Of a DNA stretch of 29,039 nucleotides, positions 7,344-14,321 are shown piece after piece. The first letter of the stretch is position 1. Every line of letters starts with the position of its first letter. The notes below the pieces were generated by a model that had not been told where the DNA came from, did no database searches, and saw only the letters and a list, made by a program, of their open reading frames with translations. A program made the translations under genes and the position numbers. The DNA is from a virus. The stretch spans positions 1-29,039 of IMG/VR virus record IMGVR_UViG_3300022752_000293. The stretch is one strand, 5' to 3'.

Positions 7344-9438
7344 CGTCACCAACATCCCTGCCCCCCGCGTTAGCATTATCGACGAACGAACAGGGCTTAT
7401 TTCGCGTGAATGGTATCGATTCTTTTTGAATCTGTTTACGTTGGTGGGGCAAGGCAACAATCCTACCAGTTTAGATGATATTCAAGTTGGGCCGCCATCG
7501 CAGCAAATTAACGTTTTAGTAACTAACAACATTACCGATCAAGCACCGCCGTCTGTACCATTTGTGTCGGTTGCTGACAACCAAGCTTTAGCCCCACCAT
7601 CTACACCATTTGTACAAATTGCTGACAACCAAGCTTTAGCCCCACCATCTACACCATTTGTACAAATTGCTGACAATCAAGCCTTAGCCCCAACGTTTAT
7701 ACAACTATCTATACCTAACTACGCCGATTTATTGCCGCCAGTAATTCCTACAACGGCTAGTTCAGGCACAGTCACTAGTGTGGATGTGTCAGGCGGTTCA
7801 ACAGGCGTAACGTTTAGTGGTGGCCCTATTACAACGTCTGGCACGATTACGATGGCTGGCACGTTGGCGGTAGCTAATGGCGGCACGGGCGCTACTTCTA
7901 CACCCACTAACGGCCAATTACTGATTGGTAACGGTTCTAACTACACACCAGCTAATTTAACCGCTGGAACCAACATAACCATTACTAACGGTTCTGGAAC
8001 CATTACCATCTCTGCAACGGGCGGCAGCGGTTCAGTCACTAGCGTTGACGGTAGCGGCGGCTCGACGGGTCTGACGTTGACCGGTGGCCCCATCACAACG
8101 TCTGGCACGCTCACGCTTGGCGGCACGTTGGCAGTTGCTAGTGGTGGTACGGGGTCAACAACGCTAGATGGCGCAGGCATCGTAACTAAAACCGGTGCTC
8201 AAATAATTAGTGGTCAGAAAAGTTTTACAAGTTTAACCAACCAATTTTTGGGGTTAACTTACGCCACATCTGACGGCTCTACTAGCAACGCATACCTTGG
8301 CGAAAACTCAGCCTATGCCACTGTAGCAGGCGTCAATGGTGTTGTGTTAGGTTCAGGAACTACGTACCCAGGCTTTGGCCGGGTTGTTGTGGATACAAAC
8401 GGCATACGCCCTTTTACTGATAACACATACAGTTGCGGCAACTTAACTTGGCGTTGGAGCAACGTAGTTACTTATGACTTGATAGTCAGTAATAAAATTA
8501 CCAGCGGCACATGGAACGGATCTACTATAGGTATCGGCTACGGCGGCACGGGCGTTACGTCTACGCCGTCTAACGGTCAATTACTTATCGGTAACGGTTC
8601 GGGCTATAGCTTATCAACGTTAACCGCAGGCACAAACATATCGATTAGCAACAGCTCGGGCGGTATAACCATTTCTTCAACGGGCGGCAGCGGTACGGTA
8701 ACTAGCGTCAGTGGTAGTGGTGGCTCGACAGGCTTGACGCTGACCGGTGGCCCAATTACCACATCAGGGACGTTAACGCTTGGTGGCACACTTGCCGCTG
8801 CTAGCGGCGGCACGGGCGCGTCCTCGCTTACGGGCGCGGGGATCGTCACAACAACTGACACCCAAACCGTATCCGGCGTCAAAACTTTTTCTAGCACCAG
8901 CAATCAATTTGTTGGATCTAGCTACAAAACATCTACGGGTTATTTTTACGGCGACGGTATTATCGGTGGGTCTACGGGCGTATTGCTTGTTTACGGCGCT
9001 TACCCAGGCACAGCTATTTTTTCAGGCGATAACGGCACTTGGCGTCCTACCGATGATAACACCCGCGCATTAGGCACAAGCGTCCATCGTTACACAACAG
9101 TTTATGCCGTCACCGGCACGATCAACACTTCAGATGCAAATCAAAAACAACAGATTAGAGAACTATCAGATGCCGAGCAGCGCACCGCGCAGCGGGTCAA
9201 AAAACTCATACGGGCGTTCAAATGGAACGATGCAGTTGAGACTAAAGGCGAAGAAGCAAGGATTCACTTCGGTATCATAGCCCAAGACGTACAAGAAGCA
9301 TTTGCTTTGGAAGGCTTAGATGCGTCAAAATACGGCTTATTTTGCAGCGACACATGGACTACATCAGACGGATCATCTCAAACGCGGTTGGGCGTGCGAT
9401 ACAGCGAGTTGTTAGCTTTTATCATCGCCGCGCTTTAA
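7336..9438 (+). CDS. Tail fibre with C-terminal peptidase S74 intramolecular chaperone
   Basis: The 700 aa protein has an N-terminal virion-binding segment with LISREWYRFFLNLF (about 22-35). A 16-residue proline-rich tandem repeat covers about 80-111, then a Gly/Thr/Ser shaft follows in which a block of about 130 residues occurs twice (182-312 and 403-534). The C-terminus is an S74 self-cleaving chaperone. SDANQK places Ser599 and Lys604 at the +5 spacing of the known Ser-Lys dyad, and FGIIAQDVQEAF and VRYSELLAFIIAAL complete the domain. Self-cleavage before Ser599 would release about 102 residues after trimerisation. The gene overlaps the gp10-like gene by 8 nt without a clear ribosome site, so coupling is likely. 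Confidence 0.85.
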   Translation: MLNVTNIPAPRVSIIDERTGLISREWYRFFLNLFTLVGQGNNPTSLDDIQVGPPSQQINVLVTNNITDQAPPSVPFVSVADNQALAPPSTPFVQIADNQALAPPSTPFVQIADNQALAPTFIQLSIPNYADLLPPVIPTTASSGTVTSVDVSGGSTGVTFSGGPITTSGTITMAGTLAVANGGTGATSTPTNGQLLIGNGSNYTPANLTAGTNITITNGSGTITISATGGSGSVTSVDGSGGSTGLTLTGGPITTSGTLTLGGTLAVASGGTGSTTLDGAGIVTKTGAQIISGQKSFTSLTNQFLGLTYATSDGSTSNAYLGENSAYATVAGVNGVVLGSGTTYPGFGRVVVDTNGIRPFTDNTYSCGNLTWRWSNVVTYDLIVSNKITSGTWNGSTIGIGYGGTGVTSTPSNGQLLIGNGSGYSLSTLTAGTNISISNSSGGITISSTGGSGTVTSVSGSGGSTGLTLTGGPITTSGTLTLGGTLAAASGGTGASSLTGAGIVTTTDTQTVSGVKTFSSTSNQFVGSSYKTSTGYFYGDGIIGGSTGVLLVYGAYPGTAIFSGDNGTWRPTDDNTRALGTSVHRYTTVYAVTGTINTSDANQKQQIRELSDAEQRTAQRVKKLIRAFKWNDAVETKGEEARIHFGIIAQDVQEAFALEGLDASKYGLFCSDTWTTSDGSSQTRLGVRYSELLAFIIAAL
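7573..7692 (+). repeat. 48-bp in-frame tandem repeat in the fibre gene
   Basis: Two identical 48-bp copies lie head to tail at 7573-7620 and 7621-7668, with a partial third from 7669 to about 7692. Degenerate sequence related to the unit lies just upstream (about 7549-7572). Each copy encodes 16 residues with ADNQALAPPSTPFVQI. Exact identity implies recent duplication or homogenisation, and the unit length keeps frame. Confidence 0.9.
7879..8938 (+). repeat. Duplicated fibre-shaft module (two diverged copies about 400 bp)
   Basis: The segment from about 7879 to 8276 reappears from about 8542 to 8938 in the same frame, offset 663 bp. Both encode GGTG-TSTP-NGQLLIGNG, TAGTNI-I, a TVTSV-GSGGSTGLTLTGGPI block and a GAGIVT-T end. 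A further half-copy of the TVTSV block lies near 7764-7880. The copies are diverged in DNA but clearly homologous in protein. Confidence 0.8.
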
Positions 9439-9446
9439 GGACTACT

Positions 9447-11519
9447 ATGCCAACGACTATCTTATCTCCAACACCTAAACTTCAATTCTTTACCTCAAAC
9501 GGCGTCCCGTTGGTTGGAGGTAAGTTGTATTCCTATCAAGCCGGCACGTTGACGCCGCTAGCGACTTACGCGGATTCTACCGGCAACACCGCCAATCCTA
9601 ATCCGACGATCTTAGATTCACGAGGTGAAGCTAACGTTTGGTTAAGCAGTTCGTCGTACAAATTTGTTCTTAAGGATAGCAACGATGTATTGATTTGGAC
9701 GGTTGATAATATTTCAACGCCGCAAGCGTTGATCACCGCGCTGCAAAATAACCTTGCTGCTTCTTCAGGATCGTCGTTAGTAGGTTTTATACAGTCTGGC
9801 GCTGGCGCAGTTGCCACAACAGTTCAAACTAAATTACGTGAAACCTTGTCAGTTAAAGATTTTGGTGCTGTTGGTAACGGATCAACCGACGATACTAGCG
9901 CGGTTCAAGCAGCTCTCACCGCAGCTACCGGCAAGTCGTTGTATTTTCCAGCAGGCACATATTTGTGTAACGGGTTGATTATTTACAGCGGCACGACCAT
10001 TTACGGTGATGGCCCTTCCAGTTCTATCATTAAAGCGAAGTCATCACTTTCTACTTCAGCGCCGCTGCTACGCAACCAAAACATAACGGGTACGGCGTAT
10101 GTGTATGTTGATACGGGGATTGAAATACGCGATCTAGGTTTTAATGGAAACAATCTTACACCACGCACTGTAGGTCTTATAGAGTTTGCCAAAGTTTATG
10201 ATGCGTTGATAAGCAACTGCAAAATTTATGATATTCAATATATTGGTTTAGCTTTAGGTGGTTGTTTAAGTGTTAACGTCACCAACTGTTTATTTTCAAA
10301 TTGCGGAAATACCGCAGTCAGCGCAGAGGGTGGCCCTGCTTTATGGACAGGCAGTTCGGCAGATGCAACTATAAGTTTTGACATTAGCGTTACTGAGAAC
10401 AGTTTTATCAGTAACAACTGGTCTGCTATGTACATTACTGGCAATCGCATGTCGGTTACAGGTAATTATATGAGCAGCAACAAAGAATCAGCCGTTTTTA
10501 TGACCGGTAGCAACAACGTGTTAGCCGACAATTGGGTTAGCGGACAAACGCGCAAAAACATCTCCGCGTCAGGTTTTGAAATTGGAGGCGATAACATCAC
10601 TATTTCAGGTAACTATATTGGTGATGTTCAATCAGATTGCATTTCATTAACCGACACGCAATTCGTAACGGTTACGGGAAACACTTTACTGAACCCCATG
10701 CGCGATAGCGTAACGTTTTCAACAGGATCATGTATCAGTATTGCGTCGTTAACTGCTAGCCCTGATCAGCCACGTTACCTTACCATTGTTGGCAACAACA
10801 TGTGGGCTCCTTTAAGTGATGCTTACGCGGCTATTACCGTTGGCGGTGCAGGCAGCGCTCCTGCGTATTGCCTGATATCTGACAATCAGTTAAGCAGCAA
10901 CTCATGGACAAGCGGAACAGCCATTTACTTTGGGTCAAATTTAGTTTCAACCACAATAACTATCCGCGATAACCCTGGTTATTTTGATGTGTTTGACCAA
11001 GGTGGTTATGCAGCCGCTCGTTTTTATGCGGGCGAAACCATGTCTCCGGGGTCAGCCGCAGGCACTTTAGCGTTGTCTGCTAACGTTATGTACGCCATGC
11101 CGTTTATTGTTCGGCAGCAAAAAGTTTGGACAAAAATTGGATGTCATGTCACAACAGGCGTAGCAAGCCGTTTTGCATATTTAGGTATATACAGAATGGA
11201 AAACGGCATACCCACATCCTTGGTGCTTGATGCTGGAGCTATTGGCATAGACACCGCAGGGACTAAAGAAATTACCGTGTCAAAGCCTTTGTTGTCCGGC
11301 ACTTATGCTCTTGTTATTTTAGTCAACAATAGTGGCGTATCCATCAGAGCTGGCACACCTAGCGACGTAGCGCAGGGTATGATAGGTGCTAGCGCCGTGG
11401 GAACTGCCGACACCTTGATTACGGCATCGCAAGCCTATGGCACGTTGCCCAACACGTTCCCAGCAGTATCCTATCTAACCAGCAGCACACCGCTGTTAAC
11501 TTTGCGCTACGGCGTGTAA
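9447..11519 (+). CDS. Tailspike with pectate-lyase-like beta-helix
   Basis: The 690 aa protein starts at the ATG at 9447, placed by AAGGA (9437-9441) just after the fibre stop; an in-frame ATG at 9342 lies inside the fibre gene and is rejected. Residues 1 to about 110 (PKLQFFTSNGVPLVGGKLYSY, then NPTILDSRGEANVWL) form a common particle-binding domain. From about 136 the segment VKDFGAVGNGSTDDTSAVQAAL opens a Pectate_lyase_3 right-handed beta-helix, with parallel-strand repeats (VTGNYMSSN, ISGNYIGD, VTGNTLLN). A beta-sandwich-like C-terminus from about 530 ends the protein. Such spikes bind and often cleave surface polysaccharide; catalytic residues cannot be assigned by eye. It probably attaches to the gp10-like hub. 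Confidence 0.85.
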   Translation: MPTTILSPTPKLQFFTSNGVPLVGGKLYSYQAGTLTPLATYADSTGNTANPNPTILDSRGEANVWLSSSSYKFVLKDSNDVLIWTVDNISTPQALITALQNNLAASSGSSLVGFIQSGAGAVATTVQTKLRETLSVKDFGAVGNGSTDDTSAVQAALTAATGKSLYFPAGTYLCNGLIIYSGTTIYGDGPSSSIIKAKSSLSTSAPLLRNQNITGTAYVYVDTGIEIRDLGFNGNNLTPRTVGLIEFAKVYDALISNCKIYDIQYIGLALGGCLSVNVTNCLFSNCGNTAVSAEGGPALWTGSSADATISFDISVTENSFISNNWSAMYITGNRMSVTGNYMSSNKESAVFMTGSNNVLADNWVSGQTRKNISASGFEIGGDNITISGNYIGDVQSDCISLTDTQFVTVTGNTLLNPMRDSVTFSTGSCISIASLTASPDQPRYLTIVGNNMWAPLSDAYAAITVGGAGSAPAYCLISDNQLSSNSWTSGTAIYFGSNLVSTTITIRDNPGYFDVFDQGGYAAARFYAGETMSPGSAAGTLALSANVMYAMPFIVRQQKVWTKIGCHVTTGVASRFAYLGIYRMENGIPTSLVLDAGAIGIDTAGTKEITVSKPLLSGTYALVILVNNSGVSIRAGTPSDVAQGMIGASAVGTADTLITASQAYGTLPNTFPAVSYLTSSTPLLTLRYGV

Positions 11520-11530
11520 AGGATTTTTAA

Positions 11531-11866
11531 ATGGCTGTTACCGCAAAAGTCTTGGCCCAAGGTCAAATTATTCCTAACACGGACACAACCGTGTATACAT
11601 CACCCACGTCAGTAACTACAATTATTGACAAGGCAACCGCTGCCAATTATGGCAACGTAGCTCGCATCATTACGATCAGTATTGTGCCTGCCGGAGGTGT
11701 GGTAGGCGATGCGTACTACATTGCTAAGCGTACGCTTGCTGCCAAAGAAACGTACATTTTTCCTGAAGTTGTGGGACAAATTATGTCGGCTGGTGACTAT
11801 GTATCTGCGATTGCCGATAGCAACACTGGCGTTAATTTTCGTCTAAGCGGGCGCGAGATCACATGA
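11531..11866 (+). CDS. Small phage structural-type protein, unknown function
   Basis: The 111 aa protein opens MAVTAKVLAQGQIIPNTDTT and is beta-rich, with VYTSPTSVTTIIDKATAANY, RIITISIVPAGG and DAYYIAKRTLAAKETYIFPE. Proteins of this length and pattern (a xVLAxGQ start, an IxxITI-V middle and a GDxVSA end) occur downstream of tail fibre genes in many phages and may be virion parts. AAAGGA 10-15 nt upstream supports the start. Its stop overlaps the cupin start as ATGA, so the two are probably co-translated. No catalytic residues are evident. A function cannot be given beyond likely structural or assembly. Confidence 0.6.
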   Translation: MAVTAKVLAQGQIIPNTDTTVYTSPTSVTTIIDKATAANYGNVARIITISIVPAGGVVGDAYYIAKRTLAAKETYIFPEVVGQIMSAGDYVSAIADSNTGVNFRLSGREIT

Positions 11867-12204
11867 TCCATCACCATTTTGGTGCAGGTGTTTACGTCAA
11901 AGAAACTCGTATGCCCGCAGGATATGTGTTTGTGCAGCATAAACATAAATTTGACCATTTTTCTATATTGGCAAGTGGGTCGGTTGAACTTATGATTGAT
12001 GGCATTCGTTCTGAAGTACATGCGCCTGCTTGTTTAACTATTCAAGCCAACAAGCACCACGGTATAAAGTCATTGACCGATGTTGTTTGGTACTGCATCC
12101 ATGCAACTGATTGTATGGATGAGGATAAGATTGATAGTGTATTGATCACGTCTGGCAACGAATCCGAAGCGCACTATATGGCCCAATGCCTAAAGGAGAA
12201 TTAA
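11863..12204 (+). CDS. Cupin-fold protein
   Basis: The 113 aa protein is a single small beta-barrel. Motif 1 is GYVFVQHKHKFDHFSILASG, giving an HxH pair (His26, His28) and His32 in place of the usual Glu, and a Gly at the strand end. Motif 2 has IQANKHHGIKSL with His65/His66 where the last metal ligand normally lies. A HxH-His-His set would bind a divalent metal. Small cupins serve as isomerases, dioxygenases or simply sensors, so the reaction cannot be named. It is fused by ATGA overlap to a structural-type gene and precedes the ejection proteins, so it is expressed late. It may act on host surface sugar or be a virion component. Confidence 0.68.
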   Translation: MIHHHFGAGVYVKETRMPAGYVFVQHKHKFDHFSILASGSVELMIDGIRSEVHAPACLTIQANKHHGIKSLTDVVWYCIHATDCMDEDKIDSVLITSGNESEAHYMAQCLKEN

Positions 12205-12205
12205 C

Positions 12206-12907
12206 ATGCCTTGGATGATCGCCGCTGCCGTTGTCGGCAGTTCTTTAATAGGTTCTAGCGCCTCAAGAAGCGCTGCTAGCACGCAAGCTGACGCGGCTAA
12301 CCGCGCCGCAGACTTGCAGATGCAGCAGTTTGAGCGCCAGGTTGAACTGCAAGAGCCGTGGCGGCAAGCGGGTATTACGGCACTGAATAAACTGATTCCG
12401 CTGTCAACCGAATACACGCCGTTTGGTATGAAACAGTTCCAGCAAGACCCAGGTTATGCGTTCCGTATGCAAGAAGGCATGAAAGCTTTAGAGCGATCAG
12501 CCGCTGCACGAGGTGGCTTGCTGTCAGGTGGCATGTTAAAAGGCGCACAACGGTACGGTCAAGATCTAGCGTCGCAAGAATACATGAACGCGTTTAACCG
12601 CTATCAGGCTGAACGCAACGCACAGCTAAACCCATTGCAATCCTTAGCTGGCGTGGGCCAGACAGCGACCAACCAACTAGGCCAAGCAGGGCAGACGATG
12701 GCCGGCAACGTCGGTCAGGCGCTGGGCGCAGCAGCTCAGGCAAGAGCGTCGGGGTATATAGGTGGCGCAAACGCGTTATCACAAGGTCTTGGAACGTATT
12801 TAAATTATCAACAAAATCAAAATTTATTAAATATGTTACGCCCCCAACAAATAGCAACACCTGCGCCTATTTATGGTGAAAGTGGGTACACCTATTATGG
12901 AGGCTGA
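12206..12907 (+). CDS. DNA-transfer (ejection) protein, P22 gp7-like
   Basis: The 233 aa protein starts with a hydrophobic segment (MPWMIAAAVVGSSLIGSSAS), followed by an Ala/Gln-rich helical region (about 25-55: ADAANRAADLQMQQFERQVE). The segments DPGYAFRMQEGMKALERSAA and ARGGLLSGGMLKGAQRYGQD are typical of the DNA-transfer protein family, and a Gly/Gln-rich helical C-terminus follows. In P22, gp7 is packed in the head and ejected with DNA to help form the channel through the envelope; an N-terminal leader is trimmed there. Nothing here proves cleavage. AAAGGAG upstream marks the start. It is the first of three consecutive candidate ejection genes. Confidence 0.75.
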   Translation: MPWMIAAAVVGSSLIGSSASRSAASTQADAANRAADLQMQQFERQVELQEPWRQAGITALNKLIPLSTEYTPFGMKQFQQDPGYAFRMQEGMKALERSAAARGGLLSGGMLKGAQRYGQDLASQEYMNAFNRYQAERNAQLNPLQSLAGVGQTATNQLGQAGQTMAGNVGQALGAAAQARASGYIGGANALSQGLGTYLNYQQNQNLLNMLRPQQIATPAPIYGESGYTYYGG

Positions 12908-12909
12908 TC

Positions 12910-14319
12910 ATGGCCCTCGTTGACCCGAACATCGCACTGTCGTACAAGGGTGTTCAACTGCAAGACCCGTTGGAGCAGTATGGGCGCATAACTAATATTC
13001 AATCAGCCCAACAAGCGCAACAGATGAACGCGCTTAAAATGGAAGATATGCAACGTGAACGCGATGCGTTGGCGCAAATTCAATCAACTATTGCGGCTAA
13101 AGGTGGGCCACCTGATTTAAGAGTTGCTGCTCAAGCTATGCTTAACACTGGCAGACCTCAATTTGTACAGTCTGCTTTATCTATTCTTGAAAAATTAGAC
13201 GCTCAAGATCAGTTTAACCAATATTTAAAACAAATTGAAAGTACATCAAATAACGCATTAGTGCCTGCGCCTGCGCCTGCGCCTGCGCCAGCAGCGCCTG
13301 CACCTACTAACGCACTAACAGCTGCACCCGCGCCCGCAGCGCCTGCACCTACTAATGCTTTAGTAACACCAACGTCATCACTTCAAGACTTAGAAAAACG
13401 CTATAGGGTGGTGTCTAATATTAACAACCCTGCGGCTAAAGCTGAAGCACAATTAATATTAGCAAAAATTAATGATGCTATGCGTGCTCAATTGCCGCCG
13501 GATACTATTCGCACAATGACCGCGCTTGGGTATCCAATTACGCCTGAAGGCTATCAAGCGTTTCAGACCGCGCAACGTGCACCTCAACAACCAGCCCCAT
13601 TAGTTCCTGTGCTACAAAATGGTCAACCTGTACTTGTACCGCGTGATCAAGCTGTAGGTCAAACGCCGTTTTCGCCTGCGACAGTACAAGTATTAGGTAT
13701 GGGGCCAGGAAAAGAACCGCCCGCACCGACGCTTACAACTATTCAAGATCCCACTAACCCCAATCAAATGATTACGATTGATGCGCGTCAATACAGAGGC
13801 GGCGGTGTAGGATCGCCTGGCGTTATAGGTCTAGCAGGAAAAACGCCTGCGGCAACTGCTGCGGCAAACAAACGCGAAGAAGGGCAACAGCAAGCAAGCG
13901 ACATACTCGACACGCTAGAGACAGCGTACAACGACTTAGATAGAATGAAAGCTGTACCAAGTCAGCGGCGCAGCGCTATAACTAACGCGTTGTCGTATGT
14001 TGCGGGTACAGGCGTTGGTCAAGTAGCTGGCCGCGTGGTAGGGTCTGAAGCGCAAACGCAGCGCGACATTATTCAAAGTTCAAGAAATCAGTTGTTAAAC
14101 GCGGTTAAAAATGCTACTGGTATGTCCGCGCAACAGCTTAACTCTAACGTTGAATTTAGATCTTGGCTTGAGGCGCTGTCTGACCCCACAAGATCTATTG
14201 AAGCTAACAGGGCTATTCTTAGCAACATAAGACGATTTATTGCTAACAATACTAAAAAGGATGAAACGCCAGCGCCCGCGCAACCCGCGTCAACTGGCGG
14301 CTGGTCCGTTGTGAGGTAA
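12910..14319 (+). CDS. Probable second ejection / internal virion protein
   Basis: The 469 aa protein has an N-terminal helical, Gln-rich region (about 1-110). A flexible Pro/Ala linker follows (118 to about 150) with a repeated APAPAAPAPTNAL unit. After a second mixed segment the C-terminus contains ASDILDTLETAYNDLDRM and ATGMSAQQLNSNVEFRSWLE. That last motif is shared by predicted internal virion proteins of many podoviruses. GGAGGCTGATC sits just before the ATG. By order it corresponds to gp20 of P22, but similarity to gp20 is not visible by eye. Expected role is to accompany DNA into the cell. The Pro/Ala linker would give a flexible tether. Confidence 0.6.
   Translation: MALVDPNIALSYKGVQLQDPLEQYGRITNIQSAQQAQQMNALKMEDMQRERDALAQIQSTIAAKGGPPDLRVAAQAMLNTGRPQFVQSALSILEKLDAQDQFNQYLKQIESTSNNALVPAPAPAPAPAAPAPTNALTAAPAPAAPAPTNALVTPTSSLQDLEKRYRVVSNINNPAAKAEAQLILAKINDAMRAQLPPDTIRTMTALGYPITPEGYQAFQTAQRAPQQPAPLVPVLQNGQPVLVPRDQAVGQTPFSPATVQVLGMGPGKEPPAPTLTTIQDPTNPNQMITIDARQYRGGGVGSPGVIGLAGKTPAATAAANKREEGQQQASDILDTLETAYNDLDRMKAVPSQRRSAITNALSYVAGTGVGQVAGRVVGSEAQTQRDIIQSSRNQLLNAVKNATGMSAQQLNSNVEFRSWLEALSDPTRSIEANRAILSNIRRFIANNTKKDETPAPAQPASTGGWSVVR
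13261..13370 (+). repeat. Pro/Ala-encoding tandem repeat linker
   Basis: GCGCCT/CCTGCG hexamers repeat at 13264-13290. A larger in-frame unit encoding APAPAAPAPTNAL then occurs twice (near 13279-13314 and 13324-13362). The repeats encode a disordered linker and may vary in number between related phages. Confidence 0.75.
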
Positions 14320-14321
14320 TC

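Noticed and set aside
7573-7692. CRISPR-like repeat
   Set aside because: The copies are directly adjacent with no spacers and encode an in-frame peptide repeat.
8604-8903. 99 aa minus-strand ORF rich in Val and Pro
   Set aside because: It is the antisense shadow of the Gly/Thr-rich fibre shaft; the same artefact appears at 7719-7907 and 7941-8180.
9342-9446. Upstream ATG for the tailspike gene
   Set aside because: It would extend the spike by 35 residues read through the S74 domain of the fibre in another frame; the ATG at 9447 has a good ribosome site and the conserved N-terminus.
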